Assembly (NCBI GenBank): GCA_003023165.1
Contig: PXSD01000150.1
Coordinates: forward strand, 1-15,536
DNA length: 15,536 nucleotides
Source of the DNA: Halobacteriales archaeon QS_9_67_15
GTDB lineage: Archaea > Halobacteriota > Halobacteria > Halobacteriales > Haloarculaceae
Direction of reading: 5' to 3'
The notes beneath the pieces are model-generated. The model saw only the letters and a program-made list of their open reading frames with translations. It did not search any database and was not told the origin of the DNA. Positions within the stretch are counted from its first letter, which is position 1, and each line of letters opens with the position of its first letter. This document shows positions 1-6,794 of the stretch, piece by piece. A program made the position numbers and the translations under genes.

Positions 1-2266
1 GGGCGTCGAGCGCCTCGTCCTGGCGGAACGCCTCGAAGCGCCCGGTCATCGTCTCCTCGACGGCCTGCAGCCGCGAGAGCACCCACCGGTCCAGCAGCTC
101 CAGGTCGGCGGTCGCGCCGTCGCCGTCGCGGGCCACCCCCGTCCCGGGGTCGACCGACAGCTCCCCGGGGGCGACCCCGTCGAGCTCCATGTACGGCAGG
201 GGGAACCGCAGGACGTTCCAGAGGATGTTGAGCCGGCTGGCCATCTCCTCGGTCTCGTCCCACGAGAAGTTCATGTCCTCGCCCTGCGGGGTCGCCGACA
301 GCAGGAACAGCCGCATGGGGTCCCGGCCGTACTCCTCGATGACCTCGTGGGGGTCGACGAGAACCCCCTTGGACTTGGACATCCCCCGGCCGTCGGGCAT
401 GTTGGCGTAGCCGTGCATCAGCACCTCCTCGTAGGGGACCTCCCCGAGCGCGGCCGCGCCCATCCCCAGCTGGGACCAGAACCACCCGCGGGTCTGGTCG
501 TGGGCCTCGATGATGAGGTCCGCCGGCCACAGCTCCTCGAACGCCGCCGTCTCGCCGGGGTAGTCCAGGGTCCCGAACGACGCCACCGAGGAGTCCAGCC
601 ACACGTCGAACACGTCCGGCACGCGCTCGTGGACGACCCCCTCCTCGGTGATGGTGAGGTCGTCGACGGTGTCCTTGTGGAGGTCGACGTTCTCGGGGTC
701 GACGTCCTGGTCGACCCGCTCGGCGAGCTCCTCGCGGTCGCCCACCACGACGGCGTCGTCCATCGAGCCGTCCCACTCCAGCGGCTCCCCGTCGGTCGTC
801 TCCGCGGGCAGCCAGATGGGGATGGGCACGCCCCAGTAGCGCTGCCGGGAGACGTTCCAGTCGGGGGCGTCCACCACGAAGTCCCGGAAGCGGTTGTCCC
901 GGGCCCACCCGGGGTGCCACTCGCTGTCCTCGACCAGCTCCAGCAGCTCCTCTTTGATGTCGGTGACCGTGATGAACCACTGGTCGGTCACCAGCTGGAC
1001 GATGCCGGTGTCACACCGCCAGCAGTGGCCGTAGGAGTGGGTGGTCGTCTCCTCGGCCAGCAGCATCCCCCGCTCGCGGAGGTCCGCGACGACGTCGTCG
1101 TTGGCGTCCCGGACGAACTGGCCGGCGTACGGCCCCGCGCGATCGTCGTACACCCCGTCCGGGCCGACCGGGCAGAACGCCGGCAGACCCAGCTCCGTGC
1201 CGCGCTCGAAGTCCTCCTCACCGTGGCCCGGCGCGGAGTGGACGAGTCCCGTGCCCTCGCTATCAGTGTCGACGTAGTCGCCCGCGTACACTTCGAGCGC
1301 GCCCTCGCCGTCGGGCGCGTCGGGGACCTCCTCGCGCAGCGGGTGTTCGTACGCCCACCCGAGCAGGTCCTCGCCGGATAGCTCCTCGACGACCTCGTAG
1401 TCGTCGTAGCGACCGGCCGACAGCACCTCTTCGACCTTCGGCGCGGCGACGTAGACCCGTTCGGTGGTCCCGTCTTTTTCCGCGTCGACGGCGACGTACT
1501 CGCCCTCGGGGTCGACGGCGACGAAGGTGTTCGCCGGGATGGTCCACGGCGTCGTGGTCCAGATGACGAGGCTGCCCTCTCGGTCTTCGAGGTCGAACTC
1601 GACGTAGACCGAGGGGTCCTCGACGTCCGCGTACTCGACCTCGTTGTTGGCGATGGCCGTCTCACAGCGCGGGCACTGTGAGATGGAGCGCTGGCCCTGC
1701 TCGACGAGCCCGCGCTGGTGGGCCTTCTCGAAACCCCACCACGCCGCTTCCATGTACTCGGGCGTGACGGTCCTGTAGGGGTCGTCCCAGTTCATCCAGA
1801 CGCCGAAGGAGTTGAAGTCCTCCTGCAGGCCGTCCAGTTGCTCGTTCGCGTAGGCCTTGCACTCGTCGATGAAGTTCTGCTCGCCGAACTCCTCGATGTC
1901 CTTCTTGTTCTCGAAGTCGAGGCGTTCCTCGACGCGCGTCTCGATGGGCAGGCCGTGCATGTCGTAGCCCGGCCGGTCGGTCACGTCGTAGCCGCACATT
2001 CGGAGGTAGCGGATATAGCAGTCCTTCAGCGTCTTGTTCCAGGTGGTGCCCATGTGGGCGGACCCGGAGGTGTACGGTGGGCCGTCGACGAAGAAGTAGT
2101 CCTCGCCGTCGGATCGGTGCTCGACCGTCCGCTCGTAGGCGTCGACGGCGTCCCAGTAGTCGAAAACGTGGTCCTCGACCGCGTCCGGGTCGTACTGGTC
2201 GGGCACGTCCCCGAACCGCTTCCGGTCCGCGGGGTCCCCGTCTCTGTCGGCGTCGTCCGTGCTCAT
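1..2266 (-). CDS. ileS: Isoleucyl-tRNA synthetase, 3' end outside window
   Basis: This enzyme charges tRNA-Ile with isoleucine in the cytoplasm and is a class I synthetase with an editing domain. About 755 N-terminal residues are present; the archaeal enzyme is usually a little over 1,000, so the anticodon-binding end lies outside. The ATG at 2264-2266 starts MSTDDADRDG. Visible landmarks, in order, are FVDGPPYTSGSAHMGT with the HIGH-type motif HMGT near residue 71, GYDMHGLPIE near residue 100, a CPRC pair, the editing-domain motif TTPWTIPAN near residue 235, NVSRQRYWGVPIP, and the KMSKS-type motif GMSKSKG at positions 366-385 (about residue 628). The frame is intact throughout. It diverges from orc1/cdc6 across a long repeat-bearing gap. 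The identity is firm because the substrate-pocket and editing motifs are those of IleRS rather than ValRS or LeuRS. Confidence 0.97.
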   Translation of the reverse strand, partial: MSTDDADRDGDPADRKRFGDVPDQYDPDAVEDHVFDYWDAVDAYERTVEHRSDGEDYFFVDGPPYTSGSAHMGTTWNKTLKDCYIRYLRMCGYDVTDRPGYDMHGLPIETRVEERLDFENKKDIEEFGEQNFIDECKAYANEQLDGLQEDFNSFGVWMNWDDPYRTVTPEYMEAAWWGFEKAHQRGLVEQGQRSISQCPRCETAIANNEVEYADVEDPSVYVEFDLEDREGSLVIWTTTPWTIPANTFVAVDPEGEYVAVDAEKDGTTERVYVAAPKVEEVLSAGRYDDYEVVEELSGEDLLGWAYEHPLREEVPDAPDGEGALEVYAGDYVDTDSEGTGLVHSAPGHGEEDFERGTELGLPAFCPVGPDGVYDDRAGPYAGQFVRDANDDVVADLRERGMLLAEETTTHSYGHCWRCDTGIVQLVTDQWFITVTDIKEELLELVEDSEWHPGWARDNRFRDFVVDAPDWNVSRQRYWGVPIPIWLPAETTDGEPLEWDGSMDDAVVVGDREELAERVDQDVDPENVDLHKDTVDDLTITEEGVVHERVPDVFDVWLDSSVASFGTLDYPGETAAFEELWPADLIIEAHDQTRGWFWSQLGMGAAALGEVPYEEVLMHGYANMPDGRGMSKSKGVLVDPHEVIEEYGRDPMRLFLLSATPQGEDMNFSWDETEEMASRLNILWNVLRFPLPYMELDGVAPGELSVDPGTGVARDGDGATADLELLDRWVLSRLQAVEETMTGRFEAFRQDEALDA

Positions 2267-2363
2267 ACCATCACGAACCCGCCCGACGCTCTTGGAAACT
2301 TCGATTACGGAGTCCCGAGAGTGATACCGTTTGATCCGTCGGCTGGACTGCGGACGACAGCAG

Positions 2364-2502
2364 CGATGAAAGCCCTCGGCCCGCTCGTTATGAGTGGTTT
2401 CGACGGCAGTCGACAGCGAACGCTGAAAGCCCTCGGCTCGGTCGCTAGCAGTGCCTTCACTCGTGAGTGGGAGCAAACGCTGAAAGCCCTCGGCTCGGTC
2501 GC
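2364..2502. repeat. Three-copy repeat array with exact 57-bp period
   Basis: A core containing GAAAGCCCTCGG begins at 2364, 2421 and 2478, exactly 57 bp apart each time. The second and third cores are identical over 25 bp, and the first differs from them at 3 of 24 positions. The 33-bp stretches after cores one and two are only about half identical, so the units are diverged tandem copies rather than a fresh duplication. The last core runs directly into the hairpin at 2504-2556. From memory, similar GAAAGCCCTCGG-centred sequences occur dispersed in other haloarchaeal genomes, but I could not check this. No function is known to me. Confidence 0.75.
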
Positions 2503-2503
2503 G

Positions 2504-2556
2504 GTCGCTGAGCGACATATCCTCGCTTCGCTCGGATAGAGGGTCGCTCAGGCGAC
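2504..2556. repeat. Long imperfect inverted repeat (hairpin)
   Basis: GTCGCTGAGCGAC at 2504-2516 pairs with GTCGCTCAGGCGAC at 2543-2556, with a single bulged base. Inside, TATCC (2518-2522) faces GGATA (2534-2538), leaving a short apical loop. Each outer arm can also fold on itself (GTCGC-TGA-GCGAC and GTCGC-TCAG-GCGAC), so cruciform or alternative folds are possible. It directly follows the 57-bp repeat array and may be part of the same dispersed element. Confidence 0.6.
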
Positions 2557-2906
2557 TAAAATGAACGCGACCGCGCCTCGCCCTTTCGCTCCACCAGGAC
2601 CGCTCTCGATCCGGTACACCTGCCGTTCCCCGGGTCGCGCGGCCGTCGCTGTCGCTCCGGCACGCGCTCCCGGCCATCGTTTTGGCGCGCGATGTCACCC
2701 GCGGGTCGAAGGCTTCTGTCGTCTGCAGTGGCTCGAGTTGGCTTCCGGTCTACTGACCACCTGCCGCGTCCGACCCCATCGCGTCAACCACTTTATCTCA
2801 AGTTTACTGTCGATATCTCCGAGAATCCGACCAGTTTTCGACTGGCTGGCCGCCGAAACGTACCGTTTCGCTCCGGTCGCGTTTCACTTTCGCTCCGACT
2901 GGCAAA
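2557..2906. other. Gene-free upstream region of orc with inverted repeats
   Basis: No convincing gene is seen here. The first half is GC-rich. From about 2785 the sequence becomes clearly richer in A and T than the surrounding genes. It holds two perfect inverted repeats, CCAGT-TTTCG-ACTGG at 2831-2845 and GAAACG-TAC-CGTTTC at 2855-2869. It also holds a direct repeat of TTTCGCTCCG at 2866 and 2888, 22 bp apart. Such features next to an orc1/cdc6 gene fit either operator sites or a replication origin. The G-rich tail of typical haloarchaeal origin-recognition boxes is missing, so an origin is only a possibility. Confidence 0.4.
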
Positions 2907-2914
2907 CGATTAAG
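2907..2914 (+). promoter_or_regulatory. TATA-like box of orc1/cdc6
   Basis: CGATTAAG is centred about 29 bp before the ATG at 2940. This fits a haloarchaeal promoter giving a leaderless or nearly leaderless transcript, and it supports that ATG over the upstream GTG at 2919. Confidence 0.45.
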
Positions 2915-2939
2915 TGGTGTGCGGAGCGTGGTGAAAGTG

Positions 2940-4067
2940 ATGACGGAGGACCCCGAGGAGGGGATGCTGTCGTGGGACGAATCGGTGTTCCGCGACGAAC
3001 ACGTCTTCGAGATCGACTACTTGCCGAAGACGTTTCTCCACCGCGACACGCAGATGGAGACGCTGAAGTACGCGCTCCGGCCCGCTGTCCGGGGATCGCG
3101 CCCGCTGAACGTCGTCGCACGCGGCCCGCCCGGCACCGGCAAGACCACCGCGGTCCAGAAGCTGTTCGGCGAGTTGCAGGCCCAGACCGACGTGAAGACG
3201 GTGCAGGTCAACTGCCAGGTCAACTCGACCCGCTACTCGGTGTTCTCGCGGCTGTTCGAGAGCGTCTTCGACTACGAGCCGCCCTCCTCGGGCATCTCGT
3301 TCAAGAAGCTGTTCTCGCAGATCACCGACCAGCTCGTCGCTGACGACCGCGTCTTGGCCGTGGCGCTCGACGACGTGAACTACCTCTTCTACGAGGACGA
3401 GGCGTCCGATACCCTGTACTCGCTGCTTCGCGCGCACGAAGAGCAGGGCGGGGCGAAGATCGGCGTTCTCTGTATCTCCTCGGACCTCGACCTCGACGTG
3501 ATCGACGAACTCGACACGCGCGTCCAGAGCGTCTTCCGCCCGGAGGACGTCTACTTCCCGAAGTACGACCAGCCGGAGATCGTCGACATTCTCGACGAAC
3601 GCGTCGAACGCGGCTTCCACGACGGGGTCATGTCCGCGCCGGTCCTCGACCGCGTCGCGGAGTGCACCGAGGAGCAGGGCGGCGACCTGCGCGTCGGGAT
3701 CGACCTCCTGCGGCGGGCGGGGCTCAACGCTGAGATGCGCGCCAGCCGCGAGGTCGAACTGGAGGACGTCGAGGAGGCCTACGACAAGTCGAAGTACGTC
3801 CACCTCTCGCGCCGGCTGCAGGAACTGTCTGACTCCGAGCGCGCGCTGCTGGAGGTCATCGCCGAACACGACGGCAAGCGCGCCGGCGACATTTACGACG
3901 TGTTCAACGACGAGACCGGGTTGGGCTACACCCGCTACTCGGAGGTCACGAACAAACTGGACCAGCTGGGGATCATCGACGCCCGCTACGCCGACGTCGA
4001 CGGGCGCGGCCGCTCCCGCGAGCTGACGCTCAACTACGACGCCGACGCCGTCCTCGACCGGCTGTAA
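2940..4067 (+). CDS. Orc1/Cdc6 family replication initiator
   Basis: This is a DNA-binding AAA+ ATPase of the family that recognises archaeal replication origins and recruits the MCM helicase. The protein has 375 residues, normal for the shorter haloarchaeal paralogues. Walker A is GPPGTGKTT at residues 62-70. The Walker B region reads VALDDVNYLF at about 141-150, where many relatives have an Asp-Glu pair. The sensor-1 stretch reads VLCISSD at about 177-183, with Ser where Asn is common. The arginine-finger region reads LDTRVQSVF. A winged-helix DNA-binding domain follows from about residue 290, including GYTRYSEVTNKLDQLG. The ATG at 2940 is preferred because the TATA-like box lies at the leaderless distance. 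The gene faces a repeat-bearing intergenic region that could contain its binding sites. Haloarchaea carry many orc paralogues, so which one this is cannot be said. Confidence 0.95.
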   Translation: MTEDPEEGMLSWDESVFRDEHVFEIDYLPKTFLHRDTQMETLKYALRPAVRGSRPLNVVARGPPGTGKTTAVQKLFGELQAQTDVKTVQVNCQVNSTRYSVFSRLFESVFDYEPPSSGISFKKLFSQITDQLVADDRVLAVALDDVNYLFYEDEASDTLYSLLRAHEEQGGAKIGVLCISSDLDLDVIDELDTRVQSVFRPEDVYFPKYDQPEIVDILDERVERGFHDGVMSAPVLDRVAECTEEQGGDLRVGIDLLRRAGLNAEMRASREVELEDVEEAYDKSKYVHLSRRLQELSDSERALLEVIAEHDGKRAGDIYDVFNDETGLGYTRYSEVTNKLDQLGIIDARYADVDGRGRSRELTLNYDADAVLDRL

Positions 4068-4077
4068 CGGGCGAAGG

Positions 4078-4083
4078 TTTATC
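4078..4083 (+). promoter_or_regulatory. TATA-like box of hicB
   Basis: TTTATC lies about 27 bp before the ATG at 4108, the spacing of a leaderless archaeal transcript. It begins just after the orc stop codon, so the toxin-antitoxin pair probably has its own promoter. Confidence 0.45.
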
Positions 4084-4107
4084 GCCGAAACCGAGCAACG
4101 TCTGCGT

Positions 4108-4386
4108 ATGGCAAGTGCGACCGACGACCCGGAGGGCGACGGTCCCGACGGTGTGGAGTTCGTGCGAGAGGACAACGGAACGCTCACCGCTCGGGACCTC
4201 GAAACGGGGCTCGCTCGGGGGGCCGACAGTCGCGCGGCGGCGCTCGCGCAACTCGCAGAGGTTCTCGAACTCCACGAAGGCGGCGGCGAGGACATCGAGA
4301 ACCCCGATGAGTTCCTGCGCGAGGAACTCGACATCGACCCCGACGAGCGCGACGACGACGACCCGCTCCCCGAGTTTCTTCGCTGA
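4108..4386 (+). CDS. hicB: HicB-like antitoxin
   Basis: This acidic protein of 92 residues has the haloarchaeal HicB pattern: a short N-terminal strand (VEFVREDNGTLTARDLETG), then a helix AAALAQLAEVLELHEGGGE, then an Asp/Glu-rich tail ending PLPEFLR. HicB proteins bind and neutralise HicA, an mRNA-cleaving toxin, through a partly formed RNase H-like fold. The tail here is very short and shows no clear DNA-binding domain, so autoregulation through a C-terminal repressor domain is not evident. The downstream partner is the HicA-like frame, which touches its stop codon. The identity rests on the helix and tail pattern plus the neighbour. Confidence 0.82.
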   Translation: MASATDDPEGDGPDGVEFVREDNGTLTARDLETGLARGADSRAAALAQLAEVLELHEGGGEDIENPDEFLREELDIDPDERDDDDPLPEFLR

Positions 4387-4637
4387 ACTCGAATGGTCGG
4401 ACAACGTTCTCCGGGCGGGAGATCATCGCTGTTCTGTTCGATTTCGGATACGAGCCCGTCTCCCGGTCCGGGAGCCACGTTCGACTTCGGTACGAGAACG
4501 ACGACACCGGGGAGGTCAGGAACGTAGACGTTCCGATGCACACGGAGGTTCGGATCGGAACGCTACACTCGATCGCCGACCAGTGCGGCGCCGAGGACTT
4601 CGAAGCGTTGTGTCGCTGGATCGACGACCACGCGTAG
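4383..4637 (+). CDS. hicA: HicA-like toxin, abnormal or missing start codon
   Basis: This frame reads TTFSGREIIAVLFDFGYEPV, then SRSGSHVRLRY, VDVPMHTEVRIGTLHSIADQ and a C-terminal ALCRWIDDHA. That is the complete HicA fold: a small double-stranded-RNA-binding-like mRNA interferase with the catalytic His in GSHV. No ATG, GTG or TTG occurs upstream in frame back to the stop at 4308-4310. The only near-start codon is CTG at 4383-4385, which overlaps the hicB stop as CTGA. An ATG at 4393 sits at the expected place but is one base out of frame. Adding one C after ATGGTC would give M-V-R-T-T-F-S-G-R-E, the usual kind of HicA beginning. It is therefore a CTG-started coupled gene, a frameshifted dead toxin, or a sequencing error. 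It is convergent with the usp gene, one base apart. Confidence 0.75.
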   Translation: MNSNGRTTFSGREIIAVLFDFGYEPVSRSGSHVRLRYENDDTGEVRNVDVPMHTEVRIGTLHSIADQCGAEDFEALCRWIDDHA

Positions 4638-4638
4638 G

Positions 4639-5040
4639 TTACGACTCCGGCAGCGGCACGACCACGACGGACACGTCCACCATCCCGAGGAGCGCGCGGA
4701 CGGTCGAGCCGGGCGTGTCACGGCCCCCGGAGTCGGTCTTCTCGCCCTCCGTGGGGTCGCCACGACGCGGCCCGAGGGCGAGCACGTCGGCGTCGCGTTC
4801 GGCGAGCACCGCGCGGGTCGCCTCGCCGGGCTCGCCCTCGCGTTCCAGCACCTCGACGGTCGCAGGGAGCAGGCGGGACCGGGCGACGTTGGCCGCGTCG
4901 CCGGCGTCACGCGCGTCGAGGTCGGGTCCGGAGACGGTCACGACGAGCACATCGTCGTCGGCGGTGAGTCGGTCGCCGAGGTCGTCGGCGGCCGCGGCGG
5001 TCGCGTGGACCGACGCCGTCGCGAGCAGGTAGCGGGTCAC
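4639..5040 (-). CDS. UspA-like universal stress protein
   Basis: The protein has 133 residues, close to a single Usp domain, with an N-terminal strand RYLLATASV, a central helical region and a C-terminal SVVVVPLPES. The nucleotide-binding-loop area can be seen as LGPRRGD and then GSTVRALL, separated by an insertion of about 18 polar residues that is not usual in the compact G-x2-G-x9-G-S/T motif. ATP binding is therefore uncertain. The start is GTG at 5038-5040, 21 bp after the stop of the upstream membrane-protein gene on the same strand, so the two are probably co-transcribed. Family assignment is likely but not certain, since sequence conservation in Usp proteins is low. Confidence 0.7.
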   Translation of the reverse strand: MTRYLLATASVHATAAAADDLGDRLTADDDVLVVTVSGPDLDARDAGDAANVARSRLLPATVEVLEREGEPGEATRAVLAERDADVLALGPRRGDPTEGEKTDSGGRDTPGSTVRALLGMVDVSVVVVPLPES

Positions 5041-5061
5041 ACCGGAGCGCTCGGCCCGGAC

Positions 5062-6021
5062 TCACTCGAAGGCGGCGAACTCCGTGCGGCAGTCGACGCA
5101 GACGAGCGCCTGCAACGGACGGCCGTCGGCGTCGGTCCGCGGCGGGCCACAGCACCCGCCCGCCGTCCGCTCGAGGAGTTCGCTCTCACAGACCGGACAC
5201 GTGTGGAGGAAGACCGCGAGCCCGTGGGCAGCGACGGCGCGCGGTCCAGCGTCGAGGTCGGTCGTCTCGGCCAGCACGCGCGCCGCGGCGGTCTCGGCGA
5301 CGGTGACGGACCGACGCAGCCAGACCTCTCCCGACGGGGCCCCCGATCCGTCGGAGAGGACGACGTAGTCCCGGTCCCGTTCGGTCACCGCCCTCGCACG
5401 CTCCGCCGTCGGTGCCGCCGCGAGCGTCGCGTCCGCGAGAGCGCTCGGCGACCGCTCTCGAAGGGCCTTGATCTCCGCCTGCCAGCGCCGACCGAACGCG
5501 CTCGCGAGATGCACGTCTTCGTCCGTCGCCGCGACGACGCCGGCCGCGACCAGCCCCGACAGTATCGCCTCGCCGTCAGCGGTCGTCGCGTCGGCCAGCG
5601 TGGCCGGCGTCCGCTCTCTCTGCCCGTCGCGGCCGTCGGAACGCCTCTCGCCATCGTCGGCCGCTGTGGGACCTGTGTCGGTCGCCCCGTCGTCGGTCCC
5701 TCCGTCGCCGCTCGCACTGGACGGCCGACCGGTAGGCGATAGACCCGGTGACTGCGGGCTGCCGGCACCGACGTGGAACGGGTTCCACGGCAAGTGCTGG
5801 ACCAGTCCGGGCGCGAACCGAGGCGTGTACGGAACGAGGTATCCGCGGAGCCGGACCGCGGCCGTCCCGACGACCGCTAAGAGGACGCTTGCGACCGGTG
5901 AGACCGCGGCGAGCACGAGACAGCCCGCGGCGAGGAGCGCGAGGTTCACCGCCGTGCAGGGCCAACACCGGTTCGCGCCCGTGTGTTCCGGTCGCACGAG
6001 TTCCGACTGAAACGGTCGCAT
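5062..6021 (-). CDS. Membrane protein with C-terminal zinc-ribbon-like tail
   Basis: I do not recognise a named family. The 319-residue protein has two adjacent hydrophobic segments at about residues 23-60, a conserved-looking PWNPFHVG stretch, and a long low-complexity Asp/Gly/Thr-rich linker (about 85-135). A soluble domain follows, with a helical region resembling a winged-helix or regulatory domain (AILSGLVAAGVVAATDEDVHL). The C-terminus has CPVC at 275-278, CC at 290-291 and CVDC at 308-311, a probable zinc site. The ATG at 6019-6021 is the first good start. The usp gene follows 21 bp downstream. The layout suggests a membrane-anchored regulator or scaffold with its bulk in the cytoplasm, but the function is unknown. 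Confidence 0.8.
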   Translation of the reverse strand: MRPFQSELVRPEHTGANRCWPCTAVNLALLAAGCLVLAAVSPVASVLLAVVGTAAVRLRGYLVPYTPRFAPGLVQHLPWNPFHVGAGSPQSPGLSPTGRPSSASGDGGTDDGATDTGPTAADDGERRSDGRDGQRERTPATLADATTADGEAILSGLVAAGVVAATDEDVHLASAFGRRWQAEIKALRERSPSALADATLAAAPTAERARAVTERDRDYVVLSDGSGAPSGEVWLRRSVTVAETAAARVLAETTDLDAGPRAVAAHGLAVFLHTCPVCESELLERTAGGCCGPPRTDADGRPLQALVCVDCRTEFAAFE

Positions 6022-6101
6022 AGCCGGCCCTTTACTCGTCGGTCGCTTGAGCGTGTCGTCGGTTTCCCGAATAAGTCCGTGCTACCGGGTGTAGGACAGT
6101 G

Positions 6102-6794
6102 TTACGGGCGAGGGAGGTCCCACGTGTCGGTGGTGACGCCGTCGACGCCGCGGTCGGCGAGCGCGCGGACGGTCGCCGGCCCGTTCGACCGCTCGCCGGC
6201 CGCGTCTTCCAGTCCCCACGCGTAGACGCCGAACCCGGCGTCGTGGGCCCGCTCGACGACGCCCGTGTCGAGACACTGTCGAGCGTGTGGATGGACGTTC
6301 GCACAGTCCAGCGCGTTCGCGAGGTCGAGGTTCGCGTCCGGGTCAGAACCGAACAACAGGCCTCGATCCGGGCCCCAGTCCGAGCGTGCGGTCTCGGCCA
6401 GCGCCGGCGCCGAGAAACTCGACAGTCGGACGGTCGAGCGGCCGCGTTCGTCCAACACTGCGCGCGCGTCGGTCCACAGTCCCGGCTCTTTGAGTTCGAG
6501 CTGCAGGGTCACGTCCGCGGGAACCGCGTCGACGACCTCGGCGAACGTCGCTATCGGTTCCTCGGTGCCGTCGACGCCCAGCCTCTGTAGCGCCTGCAGG
6601 TCGAGGTCGGCGACTCGGCCGGTCCCGTCGGTGAAGCCGTCGACGCGGGCGTCGTGGGCGGCGACGAGCTCGCCCGAACCACACCGTCGGAGGTCGACCT
6701 CGACGGCGGGGAGTCGGCGTGCGGCCGTCGTGACCGCCCGGGTGGTGTTCTCCGGTCCGTGATCGCTACAGCCGCGGTGGCCGACGAGTTCCAT
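6102..6794 (-). CDS. Glycerophosphodiester phosphodiesterase
   Basis: This is a GDPD-family TIM-barrel enzyme that hydrolyses glycerophosphodiesters to glycerol phosphate and an alcohol, usually with a bound divalent metal. The 230-residue protein shows the family motifs: GHRG at 5-8, E15-N16, the metal-binding pair E32 and D34 in VEVDLR, the general-acid region AAHD with H47, and LELKEPG with E100 and K102. The C-terminal GVYAWGLED and GVDGVTTDTW are also typical. No signal peptide is present, so it acts in the cytoplasm. It diverges from the sugar-type ABC transporter operon across 135 bp. In bacteria such an enzyme (ugpQ) accompanies the ugp glycerol-phosphate transporter, so a joint role is plausible but inferred. 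Confidence 0.92.
   Translation of the reverse strand: MELVGHRGCSDHGPENTTRAVTTAARRLPAVEVDLRRCGSGELVAAHDARVDGFTDGTGRVADLDLQALQRLGVDGTEEPIATFAEVVDAVPADVTLQLELKEPGLWTDARAVLDERGRSTVRLSSFSAPALAETARSDWGPDRGLLFGSDPDANLDLANALDCANVHPHARQCLDTGVVERAHDAGFGVYAWGLEDAAGERSNGPATVRALADRGVDGVTTDTWDLPRP

Noticed and set aside
347..1381. 344-codon plus-strand open frame opposite ileS
   Set aside because: It lies entirely within the synthetase gene, which has unmistakable motifs; its own translation is a Val/Gly/Asp-rich shadow.
2364..2502. Possible CRISPR array (about 25-bp repeats with about 32-bp spacers)
   Set aside because: Only three cores, one of them diverged; the intervals are about half identical to each other, as expected of tandem duplication; the core does not resemble haloarchaeal CRISPR repeats; and no cas genes are nearby.
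2561..2900. Short plus-strand frames in the gap before orc
   Set aside because: No domain, atypical amino-acid composition for a haloarchaeal protein, and they overlap promoter-like AT-rich DNA.
2910..4541. 543-codon open frame on the minus strand opposite orc1/cdc6 and hicB
   Set aside because: Long antisense frames are common in GC-rich haloarchaeal DNA. Its product is low-complexity Val/Arg/Asp-rich with no recognisable domain, and the plus-strand genes have clear families.
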